A DNA stretch of 64,000 bases from Undaria pinnatifida (Eukaryota; Sar; Phaeophyceae; Laminariales; Alariaceae). Below, piece by piece: positions 30,401-42,225 of this stretch (the first letter of the stretch is position 1; each line of letters begins with the position of its first letter). The translations under genes were made by a program, and so were the position numbers. The notes beneath the pieces were generated by a model that made no database searches, had not been told where the DNA came from, and saw only the letters and a program-made list of their open reading frames with translations. The stretch is taken from contig JABAKD010000027.1 of the NCBI GenBank assembly GCA_012845835.1, positions 14,560,073-14,624,072 of the forward strand, in the 5' to 3' direction.

Positions 30401-33400
30401 CTACATACACCATGTGCGTGCTCTTTCGCAGAGTTTCTGGGCCCTCAGTTGTGTTAAGACCCCGTTTTCACCGCTCTTACAGTATGAGTTAGAAATAATA
30501 TCGTGTTAGCTTGGTTTTTCTATCTTAGTTTTCCTTCCCCCTGCACTGCTCTGTGTGCCGGAAGGGAACGTACACCCCCTCCCCTCTGCAGTGTGTGCAT
30601 TTTTGGAACGTATTTTCCTCCCGACTCTGGCGTTCCGTGCATTTTCGGAACCTATACCTTCCGCTTTCGCGTCCATGCAACGCGGGTATTAGTTGTTGTT
30701 TTCTTGTTATTTCAGGACGCGCTTGCTCCTCAGTGGTTATCGCTGTGGCGCAGCTAACGACCGGCCGTAGTAGCCTTCTCTCATTTTCTTCTGGGAGAAT
30801 CATTTCGTGAACGCCTAGCGCGCGTGTTAGCTTCGGACCTTACTGTTTCAGTACAATTCTCTACCTGGTAGGTACCAGTATCGTCAGTGTTATCGCCTCG
30901 CGGCTCCCCAAAGTACCCCCTCAGAGTCTGACTAACGTCGAGGCCCCAACAACGTGCTAACGTAGTAAGCAACTGAGTTAAATCGACACTCGACGCGTGT
31001 GAAAATACGTGGAAGTGTGGTGAGCTAGAGCTTTATTTTTCCCCATCCGCCGGAGGATAAAAAAAGAAAAAAAAAAAAAGTAGTAGTAGTATGTCTTCTG
31101 TCTTCTTTGGCGCATTCAAATCATGGCATCTGTTCGTTTTTCGGTGATCTTCATGGTCGCCTTGATCTTGAGCTTGTGCCCAAGTTGTTCCAGTTTTCTA
31201 CAGTACGACGAGTATTCCCCTTTGTGGTTTTGCTTCCGAATTCTACCGCCGATGTAGCCTGCCCACGTTTCGTGCATGCGGACGGAACATGGCGTTTCCG
31301 AACCATGTCGAGGTTTTCCATCGTCTCGTTTCCACCGCGCCCTATGCGCTTGGTGACAAAATGGATGCTTCCGGCGTTATCTCTTCGTTTTTCCCGAGGC
31401 ATGACCTCCCTTTTTTATTGTTGTTGTTGGACTTTCCTCGTCCCTTGGCGCACTTCCCTCTTGTTGTGGTGTCTTCCTTGCTCCTTGGCGTACTTCTCCC
31501 CACGACTGACGTCGCTGCACTTTTACCCCGGCCACTTGGTATTACGGCATTCCAGCTATTGCTACCGTCTATGGTCCCACATTGTCGACGACTGGCTTCA
31601 CGTTGAGAGCCCTGCTTTGGTCCCACGTTAGCGGCCCCGTCCTGACTCTGCAGTCCATCTGTCGGTTCTCTTTGGCCTCTACTATGTTTTGGTCGTACAT
31701 GCTCCCAAGAGCCCCTTGCTGTCGGGCTCCGTTCTAGCTTTGTAGCCAGCGGATCTATTTCCCCTGGACCACTAGACTATATCTTATCTTTTGTTCTCGG
31801 CACCCCTACCCCTAAGGTCCAACGACACTGACCCCCGTCCTGGCTTTGCAGCTAACAGGTCTTGTTTCTCTCGACCACTTTTTCTTGTTTCTCTTTCTTC
31901 GGCATACCTGCCCAAAGGGTTCAAGCATACCGGCCTCAATCATGGCTTTACGGCCCGTCCTGACTGTGCAGTCCACAGGCCGTCCCTTCTTGGCCGCCGT
32001 TTTTCTCTTGGCTTGTTGGCGTACTTGTCGCATCTCGGTCCCACGTTTTGACCTCTGTTTGGCTTCGCAGCCCATTAAGGTTTTCCATGTTGACCCCCGT
32101 TCGTGTTGTGTTTTCGGCGAAATCGTTTTCGGAGGAGGACTGCCTTCGCTACGTACCTAGTCTTGCTCGTTTTCTAAAAGTAGCCTTTCATGGTCCCTCG
32201 CTATGGATCCTCCTTTTTTTTGTCAGGCTGCAGAAAGTTAACGTTGCTATGACACGGTTTGCCTACTTCCTGTTTTTCCGTGCATTTTTCTCCTAGGTTA
32301 CCTTTTTAGGGTTGCTCCACGTTAGCGACCCTGTGTTCCCAACGTACAGTACCTAGCTGCGGCTTTCTTCGTATCGTCTTCTTTGTTCGCTGCATTCTTT
32401 CTTGAGCTAGACACTTCCAGCGCTGCTTCGAGCTGAACGAGTATCTTCTTGCTTGACCCCATTTTTGGCTTGCTTTTTTGTGACTGAATAGCCTCGCTAC
32501 GTTTGCTGGCATTATTCCCGTTGTTAGTTAGCCTCTCAAGGTGTCATGATGTCGACTCCCTTTTCCGGCTTCCGATAGTACCTTCCGTCTTTGTGCCCAC
32601 GTTTCACAGTTTCGTCCTTGTTTTGAGTATTGCTTTGGCTGGGTGACCTCACCACTTATCTCTTCCCGTTTTCCTGGTACTGTACCCAGATAGCTTCTAA
32701 GGATACTCCACTGTTGCCCCCCGGTCCAGCTTTCCGGCGTATCACGCACGCCTTCAGTACCACCATTTTGGTGTTGTGTCACTCTTTAGGTGTTGTCTTT
32801 CTCTGCGTTCGAGCGATGTTGTTTTGGTTGCCTAGGTTTCCCGTTCTACAGTTCGACCAAGGGCCTTCTGCTAGCCTACGAGGTCCCACATTACGGCCCC
32901 TGTGCTTCCGTTACACCTCAGCGTACTGATTCATTATAGTTTTGCCTTTCGACCGATGGTCCCACGTCAGCCTTCCAAGTCCAACCTTGCGGACCCTGAC
33001 ATCGTTTCAGGCAGTGTTCTTTGTTTCCTATCATTTCAGACTCTTGCTCTTCCGCCTTTCGACCAATCAATGGCCCGACGCTTGCGTACTTCTTCGCGTC
33101 TTGATTGTTTCTCTTTCACCGTCCAACCGATGGCCCCACGCCAGCTTTCCATGTCCAACGTAGCGGACTCTGACGTTCTTTTAGGCAGTGTCCCTTGCTT
33201 TCTCTCTTGTCTTTCGGCAAATGGACCCGACCGCCCGCCCCTTCGGCACTACGCTTCAGGCCCTAGATCTGTCTGGCCTTCACAGCGTGACACGTGTTCC
33301 CTTCTTCTCTAAGAATGACATTGTTTCCGCGTCTTTACCGTATTCTTTGGCTCCCTTCGCCTCCTGGCGCTCAGCGCCTGCGCCCTTCGTGTTTTCGTTG

Positions 33401-33560
33401 GCGGACTGCTACTGGTATACCATAGGTACATACCCTTCCCCGAGCTCTCACGGTTGTGAGCTCCATCGTAGGGTTGTATACCACGGCTTGTCCAGAAGCT
33501 GGAAAGTGAAAGTGTGCAAAAAATATATATATATATATATATATCTTGCAATGAGGCATT
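27480..33560. repeat. decayed minisatellite desert, pyrimidine-rich on the + strand
   Basis: Successive blocks of diverged tandem repeats. Examples: GCAGCCACCGCGCC and CCACCGTCGGC motifs at 28100-29000; a 65-bp repeat with GACTTTTCGGGTTGTCCCAC at 29290-29440; and repeats with CGTCCTGACTCTGCAGTCC at 31640-32060. ORFs are short on both strands and no domain is recognisable. The family's A-tailed element is inserted at 31005-31090, and (AT)n follows at 33522-33544. It could be an ancient repeat array or a non-coding transcript; I see no coding gene. Confidence 0.5.
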
Positions 33561-34018
33561 TTAGCCTCATTGCTGCGAGGTGTGGGGGAATCTATAGCCT
33601 CAATTTTCATTGCTTCGAATAGCCGCATCTTTTATCCCCTTTCCGATTCTGGATGTTTTGTTGACATCCTTTGATTGCCATGTGATCTGCAATCCACGAC
33701 TATTCAGGGTAGCTTAATGTAATGGAATGCCCTCCGTAGAAGGATAGTTTTATAGAGATTCGACGTGAAACCATGTCATGGTTGAGGTGAAACCACGTGA
33801 CGTTAGATGCCGCATTCACGTCAAGGCCTTTGAAGATGGGCGGTAATGTAGGTGACGATGATGGGACAAGCAGGACGCCCCACAGCTCACTACCTTTGCA
33901 CTACCCTGCGTTTCCCTGCGTTTCCCTGCGTTACCCCGCGCTACCTACCGTGCCTAGCCCTCTGTTATGTCTGTCTTTTAGTATCCTCGTTAGGAAAAAT
34001 AATGCATACCTGGTATAA

Positions 34019-34159
34019 GCTTTTGAGTCTATCCAGCAAGCCATGAGGAGAGACCAAACAAGGGCACCGGAACTCATGACGAGCACGCTTCCCAACACCG
34101 GCCAACCACGCATTCCCCACTCGGAGTACCACTACAATTGGCGTCGTCGGAGAGAGTAG
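34019..34159 (+). CDS. possible 3' terminal exon, unrecognised (low confidence)
   Basis: A + strand frame from AG at 34017-34019 to TAG at 34157-34159 encodes a well-mixed, non-repetitive peptide (FESIQQAMRRDQTRAPELMT and onward, ending HSEYHYNWRRRRE). The opposite strand is also open over 33931-34113 (MRGWPVLGSVLVMSSGALVW...), with a good donor ACCAG|GTATGC. Only one strand can be real. No partner exon was identified, so this is a candidate only. Confidence 0.25.
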   Translation, partial: AFESIQQAMRRDQTRAPELMTSTLPNTGQPRIPHSEYHYNWRRRRE

Positions 34160-34293
34160 CTTTTTTTGTTTTGTTTAATCCTCCGGCGGATGGGGAAAAA
34201 TGAAAAGCTTAAGCTCACCACACTTTCACGTGTTTTCATACGCGGAGAGTAGGTAGCATATCAGAATTGAGCGGCAACATCACCGTACCACCA

Positions 34294-34377
34294 TGATGAT
34301 GATGATGATGATGGTGGTGATGATGATGATGGTGATGATGGTGATGATGATGATGGTGATGATGATGATGATGATGC

Positions 34378-34408
<31 letters not shown>

Positions 34409-34435
34409 GGTGATGATGATTATGATGATGCTGAC
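34294..34435 (+). repeat. (GAT)n microsatellite
   Basis: About 45 GAT/GGT triplets in a row; the reverse strand reads poly-His. Confidence 0.95.
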
Positions 34436-34679
34436 GATAGTCTTCTACTGCGAGTAGAAACATGCGCAGCGGTTTCCTTCGGCGAGCTATTCTTTTTCTT
34501 CATCTCGGACAGTGTTTTTTTTTTTCATTGGTTTGATGCGTCATTTTTTGGATGTTGCGATCAGCGGAGAAGACCTACTAGTAGTGTGTGCGAGGTGGCA
34601 CCGCGTAAACTGAGAGAAGAGAGTCCCAATCACGGAGTTGTTTGCGATGTACCAAGTTTGGGCGGGTAAGGGTTGGGTA

Positions 34680-35235
34680 GGGAGAATATATAAGAATATT
34701 ATTGAAACCATCGAAATATCACAGGAACAAACACAACGATAATAGTATTTTAATCACCGAACGTCTCACAACGATCCAACGCCAACCCAACCCACGAAAA
34801 AAATCATCGAAAAATCAGGTTAGTTAGTCAGAAGTACGTTTTTTCTTACCGTGTTCTTTTCTAATTTTTACACGTATTCTATTTTTGTTTGAATAGTTTC
34901 GAATGCGCGTCAGCTACGTTGGCTGTGAGAGAGTTTGATAAAATTCAAGATTTTCTTCGTGGGATGGTTGGGTTCGAGTTATCATGACTGCCGTCCGTCC
35001 GTCCGTCCGTCCGTCGGCTTCAATGCTATTATTACCGTATGTGACGGGGTATTATTGCACACCCCCTCGGAATGAGGTTCGTATGCCGATTTTTTTTCTC
35101 GACGACCGGTAGTCTAAATGCCGAGCGACACGTCTACGGAAAGATCTGGACGACTTCCTCCCGAAGCCGCCACCGTCGTTAGTCGTGCCGCACTGGTTTC
35201 GGAGGAAACCGGCTCGGCATTTCTTCCCAGGGTGG
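34680..35235 (+). other. possible promoter and first exon of an unknown gene (low confidence)
   Basis: An AT-rich stretch with GAATATATAAGAATATT (34684-34700) looks TATA-like. About 130 bp on, AAATCAG|GTTAGT could be a 5' UTR donor. The next ATG exon, 35118-35231, encodes MPSDTSTERSGRLPPEAATV and a further non-repetitive stretch before AGG|GTGGGTG. A (TCCG)n run is at 34993-35016. No downstream exon is convincing. Confidence 0.22.
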
Positions 35236-35634
35236 GTGTTACAGTTATACACTGTCACATTCGGTATTTATTGCCATGGTTTTTTTTTTTGAACCCGGAC
35301 GAATTTGGAAATCGCAAACAAACATCCTCCGTTTATTTTGCCCTTATTTGTAGTGTGGGTGTGCGTGGAGAGATTGGGCACGGCCGACGGGAGGAGAGGA
35401 GTAGTAGGAGAGTTTTGGGCAGCAACTCCCGCACAGGATTCTGCACGTTGAATATACCGTACCCATACCATACCCATACCATATTATTCCATAGCATACC
35501 ATACCACATCATACCGTGCCATACCATAACGCAGTGTATGTACCCACCATTACTATATTTACAACGTGGGGGTTGTGTAAGATAATATTAACTATTTTAC
35601 CATTTTCAAGACAACCATTATTTTTTTATGTTCC

Positions 35635-35670
35635 GGCGGGGGGGGGGGGCGGGGGGGGGGGGGGGGGCGA
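35635..35670 (+). repeat. poly-G tract
   Basis: About 30 G with a single interrupting C, potential G-quadruplex. Comparable runs lie at 26066-26094, 38927-38942 and 39418-39442. Confidence 0.9.
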
Positions 35671-36235
35671 AATCATACGATTCATACTACTATTCAAGAC
35701 AACAATCACTAGTTTCGATGGTCGAAGCAAACTACGTTGCGCACAGCAGTTACAAAGCAATAAACTCGCGAGTGCGGTGACTACGACAAGAGGCAGCATC
35801 ACCGTTTTCGTCTAAAGTGGTTTCTGAATGCAGGGGCTTCCTTAACCCAATTTCGTTGGAAATCAACGACTTTTTTTTGAGTTGGTCGCGTGATTCTCGT
35901 CGAATACCTACGATCGCATGGACCATGGGATCTGTTCATCATCCGGGATCAAAGCGGTGCATTTTTTTTCTTTCAAAACAGTTTTTTTGGTTAAGAAGGG
36001 CGTGTCTTGAGCTCCCAAAGTGAGGGGTAGTGTTGAGAAAAAAAGTGGTGTGCGCACCTCTACCGTAGCGCGCGTCACGAGCGATTTTTCGTTCCGGCGG
36101 GGTTGCGACTTTCGTACGAAGCTCGCTTAGGTAGAAGGTCTTCTCCTTTCCTGCAGGGAAATGTGGCAGGAGACGAATGCGAGAAAGGAGTAACACAACC
36201 ACCAGCTGTTTGTCCCCGGCCCCCTCCGCCACATT

Positions 36236-36681
36236 CCTCTCCCTCCCCCACAAGAAATATTTATAGTTTCCACGCACAAATAGACCTGCCCCACCCGTCC
36301 CCTTCCCCCCCTTCCCCCCCTCCCGCCCACCTTTTGATCAGAATCAGGCCCCCAAGTCCTTAAAAACTCCGCCCTCCCCTCACCGGATATTCGACTTACA
36401 GGATTCACTTGATAAACTGATGCTTTTCCTTCCACAGCTGTCAGATTTTGTCCCCCTCAGAAACGGGTTTTATAGTTTCCGCGCACAGACTGCCTAACAT
36501 CACCCTGTTGACCCTGATAGCTATACTGTAGTTGTAAGGGGAGTCGCCGACCTATATCCTTAATGAGGACACACAACTCGTAATGCGCGCGATCGGAGTA
36601 TCACACACAGCTTGCAAAGATGAGTTTCGACAAAATGTTCGATCTCACAGCTGGAGTGTATTTTAATTTTTATAATATAGG
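36236..36681 (+). mobile_element. roughly 440-bp dispersed element, + copy
   Basis: Runs from the CCCCCACAAG area through CTGATGCTTTTCCTTCCACAG, GTTTTATAGTTTCCGCGC, CTTAATGAGGACACACAAC and TTGCAAAGATGAGTTTCGAC to TTTTTATAATATA. The full-length counterpart is inverted at about 46150-46590. Partial copies are at 16893-17106 (+) and 45955-46133 (-). No coding capacity. Confidence 0.75.
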
Positions 36682-39155
36682 GGGCCGAGCCGGAGACGTT
36701 GGTACGCGACCGACAGGAGGAGGAGGAGGAGGAGGAGGAGGAGGAGCGCGTTTTGTGCAAGCAACACCGCACAGCCTTCTGCGCGATGAATATTGCGCGC
36801 AGCAGCTACAGCATATTGTTAGCTTCCCTTGTAGTAAATATTTATAAGAAGCAGCTATCATTGTAAAAAAACATATTTTTGTGGTTTTGGTTCATATTTT
36901 TATGCTGGGGGAGGGGAGGACGTGCTTGGCCCTTGCGTTGGGAGGTGGCCAAGTACGCTAACGGGAAGGAAAGGGATTTACGGAGCTTCTAATCATCGGG
37001 CCAAGGCTATACAATGGGGGGGGGGAAGGCACGTTCAGGCCGTCTTTTCTCAGCGACTCAGAGTCACGAACGTATGCGAGTGGCTACCCATGTAGGCCAT
37101 GTGCTTCTTTGTTGCGCAGCATTCACCTTCGTCGTGGAATAGTTTTGCCGCTCGGACAGATAGACCATACAGATAATATACATCACACAAATCACACAGG
37201 TCATCATATAGATCATACAGATCATGCATACCATACAGATCATGCAGATCATACAGATCATATAGATCGTCTACATATAACCTAGATCATTTACGACAGT
37301 AAAATCCTATAGGTAGCTGCAGTTCTTATTAATAGATGCTAGTACAGGATCCGTGTATGTGGAGTGTAGATTCAACCCCCTTTTAGCATTTGCTAGATCA
37401 TGCAGATCGTACGGCTCCTGCCCGGTAACATGAGCTAGATCATACAGATATTCCTGAAATATCTAGTTCCTCAAGTGGGGATAGATTAGTCTGCCCGACG
37501 TCTGTGTGTGTTTTTTTTTGTGTGCCGCGCGATTTTGAGGGAAGCATCATACTGAGCAACGCGCGAGTGGCCTAAAACACGGTGCAGAACCCCCCCCCCC
37601 CCCCGTCGATCGCCATCCTAGGAGTTCGATGGTGGCCACACACGGCCAAACAGGAAGGAGAGAAGACAAGCAAAATATATATACGAAGTAAAATGTTGGA
37701 GGTGTCTTTATAAGGAGTAGGAACGGTGCCCCGTCTCAAAAGGGGTGGGTGGCCAATGGTCAAGTGACTAAGGAGTACCCCCCCCTCCCGCACGAGTACG
37801 CTCACCCCCCCCCCCTCGTACCCTAGGTGATCGACCTAAGGGAAAATGGTGGGTGAGAGTGGTATAATCAATACTGCGCCACATATGTGTCAACGAAATG
37901 TACTCAGCGATATTGGATACGAGTAGTACTTTGCAAGTGTGGCATTGCCACCCATCATACTGCTTGTAGCGAGAAGAACATATCGGCTCTTATGTGATGA
38001 GGGGCGCGAGCGCGATACTTTTTTCTCGATTTCCAAAGACAAAAAGTCTCTTCATATTGGATCGCATACGAACGAGAGGGTGTGGCGCCTTGAAACACTA
38101 CTTACAGCAGTAGTTTCTCTGTTTGTTATATGGATGCGTGTGCGTCAACATGGCCACTTTTGTCCACCGCGCTCGGAACTCCCGTCGAGTTCTGTGCGCG
38201 CACACATAGCTCGCAGATGCTCGTTCGTGTTGGTTTGTTACGTTCGCGTTTACCACATGACCAGGTATGTTGATCGCTGTTCCTTCGTTTGCTGGTCTTC
38301 CCCCTGTGTTTTCCGTATCCACCCGGCATCGCAAATTGGACTGTGCTTTCTTACTGCAGGCATTGATTGGGGTCACCGTTTCATTACCGCCAGCTAGTAG
38401 TACCGTATACCTTTTTTTTCACAATAATAGCACCGGCGGCAAAAGGAAGAGTGTTTCTATAAAAATTGAAGAACAAAAAAAAAACGTCAGCTGTGTGAGT
38501 ACGACCGATTGAATGGTTGAAACGCAACTTTTTTCAAGCAATCAATGGCGTTCAAGCACATCCTAGTCTAGTCTATATTTGATGTAATAACACACACATG
38601 GTGTTTCGTGAATTATTTTTTTAGAGCCGGGCCCCCAAAATGCTCCCTGTACTAAAGCCAAGCAATTTTGCCCCCCCCCAAAAACGAGTTTCCAGTTGTA
38701 GACGGGTTAGACCTAAACACTACCAGGTATTTAGAAAAGAGCAAGACGTGACCCAACAGCCAACCAGATCCGACAACGATCCGACAACTATTAATATTTG
38801 TTGCCGAAAGATCCGATCCCTCGTGAGGCTGGCTGCACGAGTGCTCTTTTCATGTGCATGGCCGCCGTCGCATGATTGTAGACCCTCGCATCCCTACAAC
38901 AACACCAAGGTGGAGCACGCGCGTCGGGGGGGGGGGGGGGGGTTCACCGACCTCGTACGGTAAGCGGACATCGCCGCCCCGCACCAAAGCGCGAAGCGCC
39001 GTGAGGTGTGCGGCGGACGAGTCGCGCGAAGGGCGAGAGCTGCACATACGAGTAAAAATAGCTTTTTTTTTGACGCGGACTTCCGCACCTTGTGCGAACT
39101 TTTCTTGCCAAAAAGGGTGACAGCTTCAAAACTATTAAAAGCTCGTTTGTTTTCT
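36682..39155. other. intergenic, no gene found
   Basis: Holds a GGA repeat (36716-36745), a degenerate GATC-rich MITE (37147-37509), fragments of the 270-bp family (37710-37790, 38860-39050 inverted) and a G run. The ORF at 37939-38397 shows no recognisable domain. Confidence 0.5.
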
Positions 39156-39159
39156 GGTG

Positions 39160-40110
39160 TTGTAGCCACTTACTTCCAGAGTGGAGGCAGGGTGGCAAAA
39201 GAGGCCTGACGGCCCAGAACGAAGGCCAGGTGGTGGGTGGCGGGTGGATCCGTCGGGGGATAACAGACAACAACGTCAGCTAAAACGTCGTCGTTGGGCA
39301 GGGGGGGGCGAGACGGCGCTTGCTTGCCGCCGGTTGAATCACCATACCCTCAAAAGTCACCAAATCACTACGTAAACTCTCCAGAACCACGTCGCAACAA
39401 TAGCGGCGCTTTGGGGCGGGGGGGGGGGGGGGGGGGGGGGGGCGAACCGGCGAACCGGCTTTGAACGAACAGCCGGCGGAGATAGATCCACCTGGGGGAA
39501 AACAGGCAGCAAAACACCTAGAACGTCGCCGTCGCGTGTCTGTATGGCCCGAGACGGCGATTTCCGGGTGTCGGCTGAATCACCACACAGGCACAAGTCA
39601 CTAAATCACTAGTCTAAACTATTCCCCCAGAACCACGTCGAAACAAAGGGCGCGCGGGGGGGATGATGCGGGGGCGGGGGGGGGCGGGGGGCCGGGGGGG
39701 GGGGGCGGAGGTCGATGGGGTGGCAGGGGGTGAAACGGCGAAACGCCTCAAAACGAACGTCGGGGGGCGGATGGACCCACCGGAAAGATATACTGGGGCA
39801 AGAACAAAGAAAGCGTCGTCCGGTCGGTGTGACGCGAGACGGCGTTTTCCTCTAGTTGCATTGCCACACAGTCAGTTCCACAGGTCACCAACCCCCTGCC
39901 ACCAGAACCGCGTTGAAACAACGGGGGGAGGGGGCGGGGGCGGGCGAAGCGGCCCAGATTGCTTTTTAGTTGGAAAGAAACAGACAACAACTAAAAAGCA
40001 TCGTCGGCAACGACCATTTTTTTGTTTTTGGCGTGCCCGCGTTCGTATGGCGCCGACCGCGGGTAGGTGCGGTCCTGTGAACAACGCCTTCTGCCGGTTG
40101 AATCGTCTGT
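39160..40110 (+). repeat. roughly 240-285-bp tandem repeat, four units
   Basis: Each unit carries AACGTCGTCGT-like text, CGAGACGGCG, GGTTGAATCACCA (39333, 39571, 39856, 40096) and CCAGAACCACGTCG, separated by G-rich runs of variable length. Confidence 0.8.
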
Positions 40111-40181
40111 CCGTCCGTCAGTCACCTGTTTCTCGCGTCCCTCTCGACAAGCTCGTCGTGCTCCCTCGTCGTAAAAAAGGC

Positions 40182-40285
<104 letters not shown>

Positions 40286-41974
40286 GCTGCTGTAAATGTA
40301 TCGACAAGCATTAATGACGAGCAGCATCAGCAGTAAGTAGTGATAGTAGCAGCACGCAGTAGAACTGCCCGCCGGGTATGGTACAATCATCATGGTCGTC
40401 CCTTAATTTTTGACGGCGGCGTAAAGCTGTGCCCCGGCGTGCATGCCCTCGTCATGCGTGTTGTAGGCATGCCTCAGAACGGGCGGAGTCAATCAAGCTG
40501 CGGCCGCCATATCAGGTACTTTCTGGTATGACAAATCATACGGTGTGTGCAGGTGGAGGATAGAACCTGATGATGGACATCTCGTATATCGTACCCCTCT
40601 GCTGTGTACAGATGTCAGAGAAGGCTGTGTGTGATGCGACATATATATATATTTGTTCTTCAAATTGATAATGGTGTAAAGCTGCTCGAGCGTGCTTTGC
40701 CATAGTGTGTCCTTATGTTGTACATCAACCAAGCTGCGGCCGCAATGGCGTGGCGTTGTGCGGGTACATAATACTGCTTGGGATAGGGATATTGACGGTT
40801 ACTAGTAATAGATGGATATTGTAGATGCTTGAAGGTCATTCAAGGCCATTGAGAGAAGGCTATACTGGTGCGATAGGCTACAGCAGTTACCAGGTATACA
40901 GCTGCTCGGGCGCGCCTCCTGCTAGATGCCCTCTTGTCGTGCGTGCTGTATGCATACACATCAATCAAGCTGCGGCCATCATAGCGCCGTGCGGGTGCGG
41001 TGGATAGAATCTTGATGGTATGATGGCCACGATCTCTACGACGCAAAACGTCTCCGAGGGGGTAGGCTGTGGACGAATGGGCAAAGCACGAAGCACACAT
41101 CCACAGCCACATCCAACGAGCGAAATATCGGAAAAACACTGATACCACCTGGAGCAGTTGACAACATTCTAAGAATCTAAATTTCTAAATTTCAAATTGA
41201 CACATACTTTTCGATTTTTTGCATTTGCTTTCAAAATAAAAATTACGCGAGGAGATCGGTATTTTTGATGGCGTCAAGACTGAGGTTTTGTTATCATACT
41301 CGATTTACTGATATATACCGGTCAGTCAAGGCGTCAAGCCGCGGTCTCCGAAATTTGTTGTGCGAAAATGCGAGTTGGCACATTTTTCGTTTTTTGCTCC
41401 GTTCTTCTATTGACAGATGAAAATGCGGCTGAACCTCCTCCCTTCTGCGTTCAAACTTGTCAAATTCGTCCAACCATACCCGAAATCAGATTCCGTTTTT
41501 GTCGTACCACTTTTCACCATTTTACGTTTGCGCTCCTCTCTCCTGCTCCGGCCCATTTCGCAAGCGAACACAGCAACGTAGCACATATTCTCAAGAAGCG
41601 GCACTAACCAAGCGCGGACAGACGAGGCTGACGGGACACACTACCCGGCCCAGGCGCGAAGGAAGATTGCCTCGACGCGGGCGGGCTTTGTTGCTGTAGG
41701 CACGGGAGCCAAATTGTGCTATTTTCTACTTTTGTCGTAGGCGAGTCCTGTGCCCTGTGCCACGGCGACTTTTTGTTGGTGCGGCAACCCAGAGCGTAAA
41801 GAGTAGAGGGCTCCCTCCTTGCTTTAACCCCCAAGCGCGCTGGGTTTGCACCCGCTGGACGCTGGAGTAAGCTGGACGAAGGCTAGACCGGGCGCCGAAG
41901 GCGACGCTAGGGGCAAAGAGGCAAGCAGGCAGGGTTCGCATCAAAGAACGGAAACAAAAAATAGCAAGAGCAGC

Positions 41975-42225
41975 ATGATTGGGCGAACAGCTGCGAGCTT
42001 GGCGTTGCTAGCGCTGGCCGCGCCGTCGCAGCGCACGGTGCGTGCGTGCACCGACGACGAGAGGAAGGCGTCGGTGCGCTTCAACGTTGCCTCGGATAGG
42101 CTGTACTTGGAGGGCTCGGGGTGTATCACCCCCTCGGATATCTACGCGCAGAAGATGGCGGGCGATTCGAATATCTCCATCAAGGCTGTCGACAAGGATG
42201 GGGAGACTGCTGTCAACGAGACGGG
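41975..42225 (+). CDS. epimerase exon 1: signal peptide and N-terminus (1-84)
   Basis: The ATG opens a signal peptide, MIGRTAASLALLALAAPSQ followed by RTVRA|C, with likely cleavage near residue 24. It continues into SVRFNVASDRLYLEGSGCI and ISIKAVDKDGE. The donor is ACGGG|GTGAGC, phase 2, giving a split glycine. The frame is open further upstream, but no earlier ATG gives a signal peptide. Confidence 0.9.

Noticed and set aside
30722-30757. Possible terminal exon DALAPQWLSLWRS
   Set aside because: Fine acceptor but far from the gene, no family resemblance, and a better terminal exon exists.
27480-33560. LTR retrotransposon or viral insertion
   Set aside because: No reverse transcriptase, integrase or capsid-like ORF, no LTR pair noticed, and all ORFs short and low complexity.
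34236-34463. His-rich protein on the minus strand
   Set aside because: Translation of the (GAT)n microsatellite.
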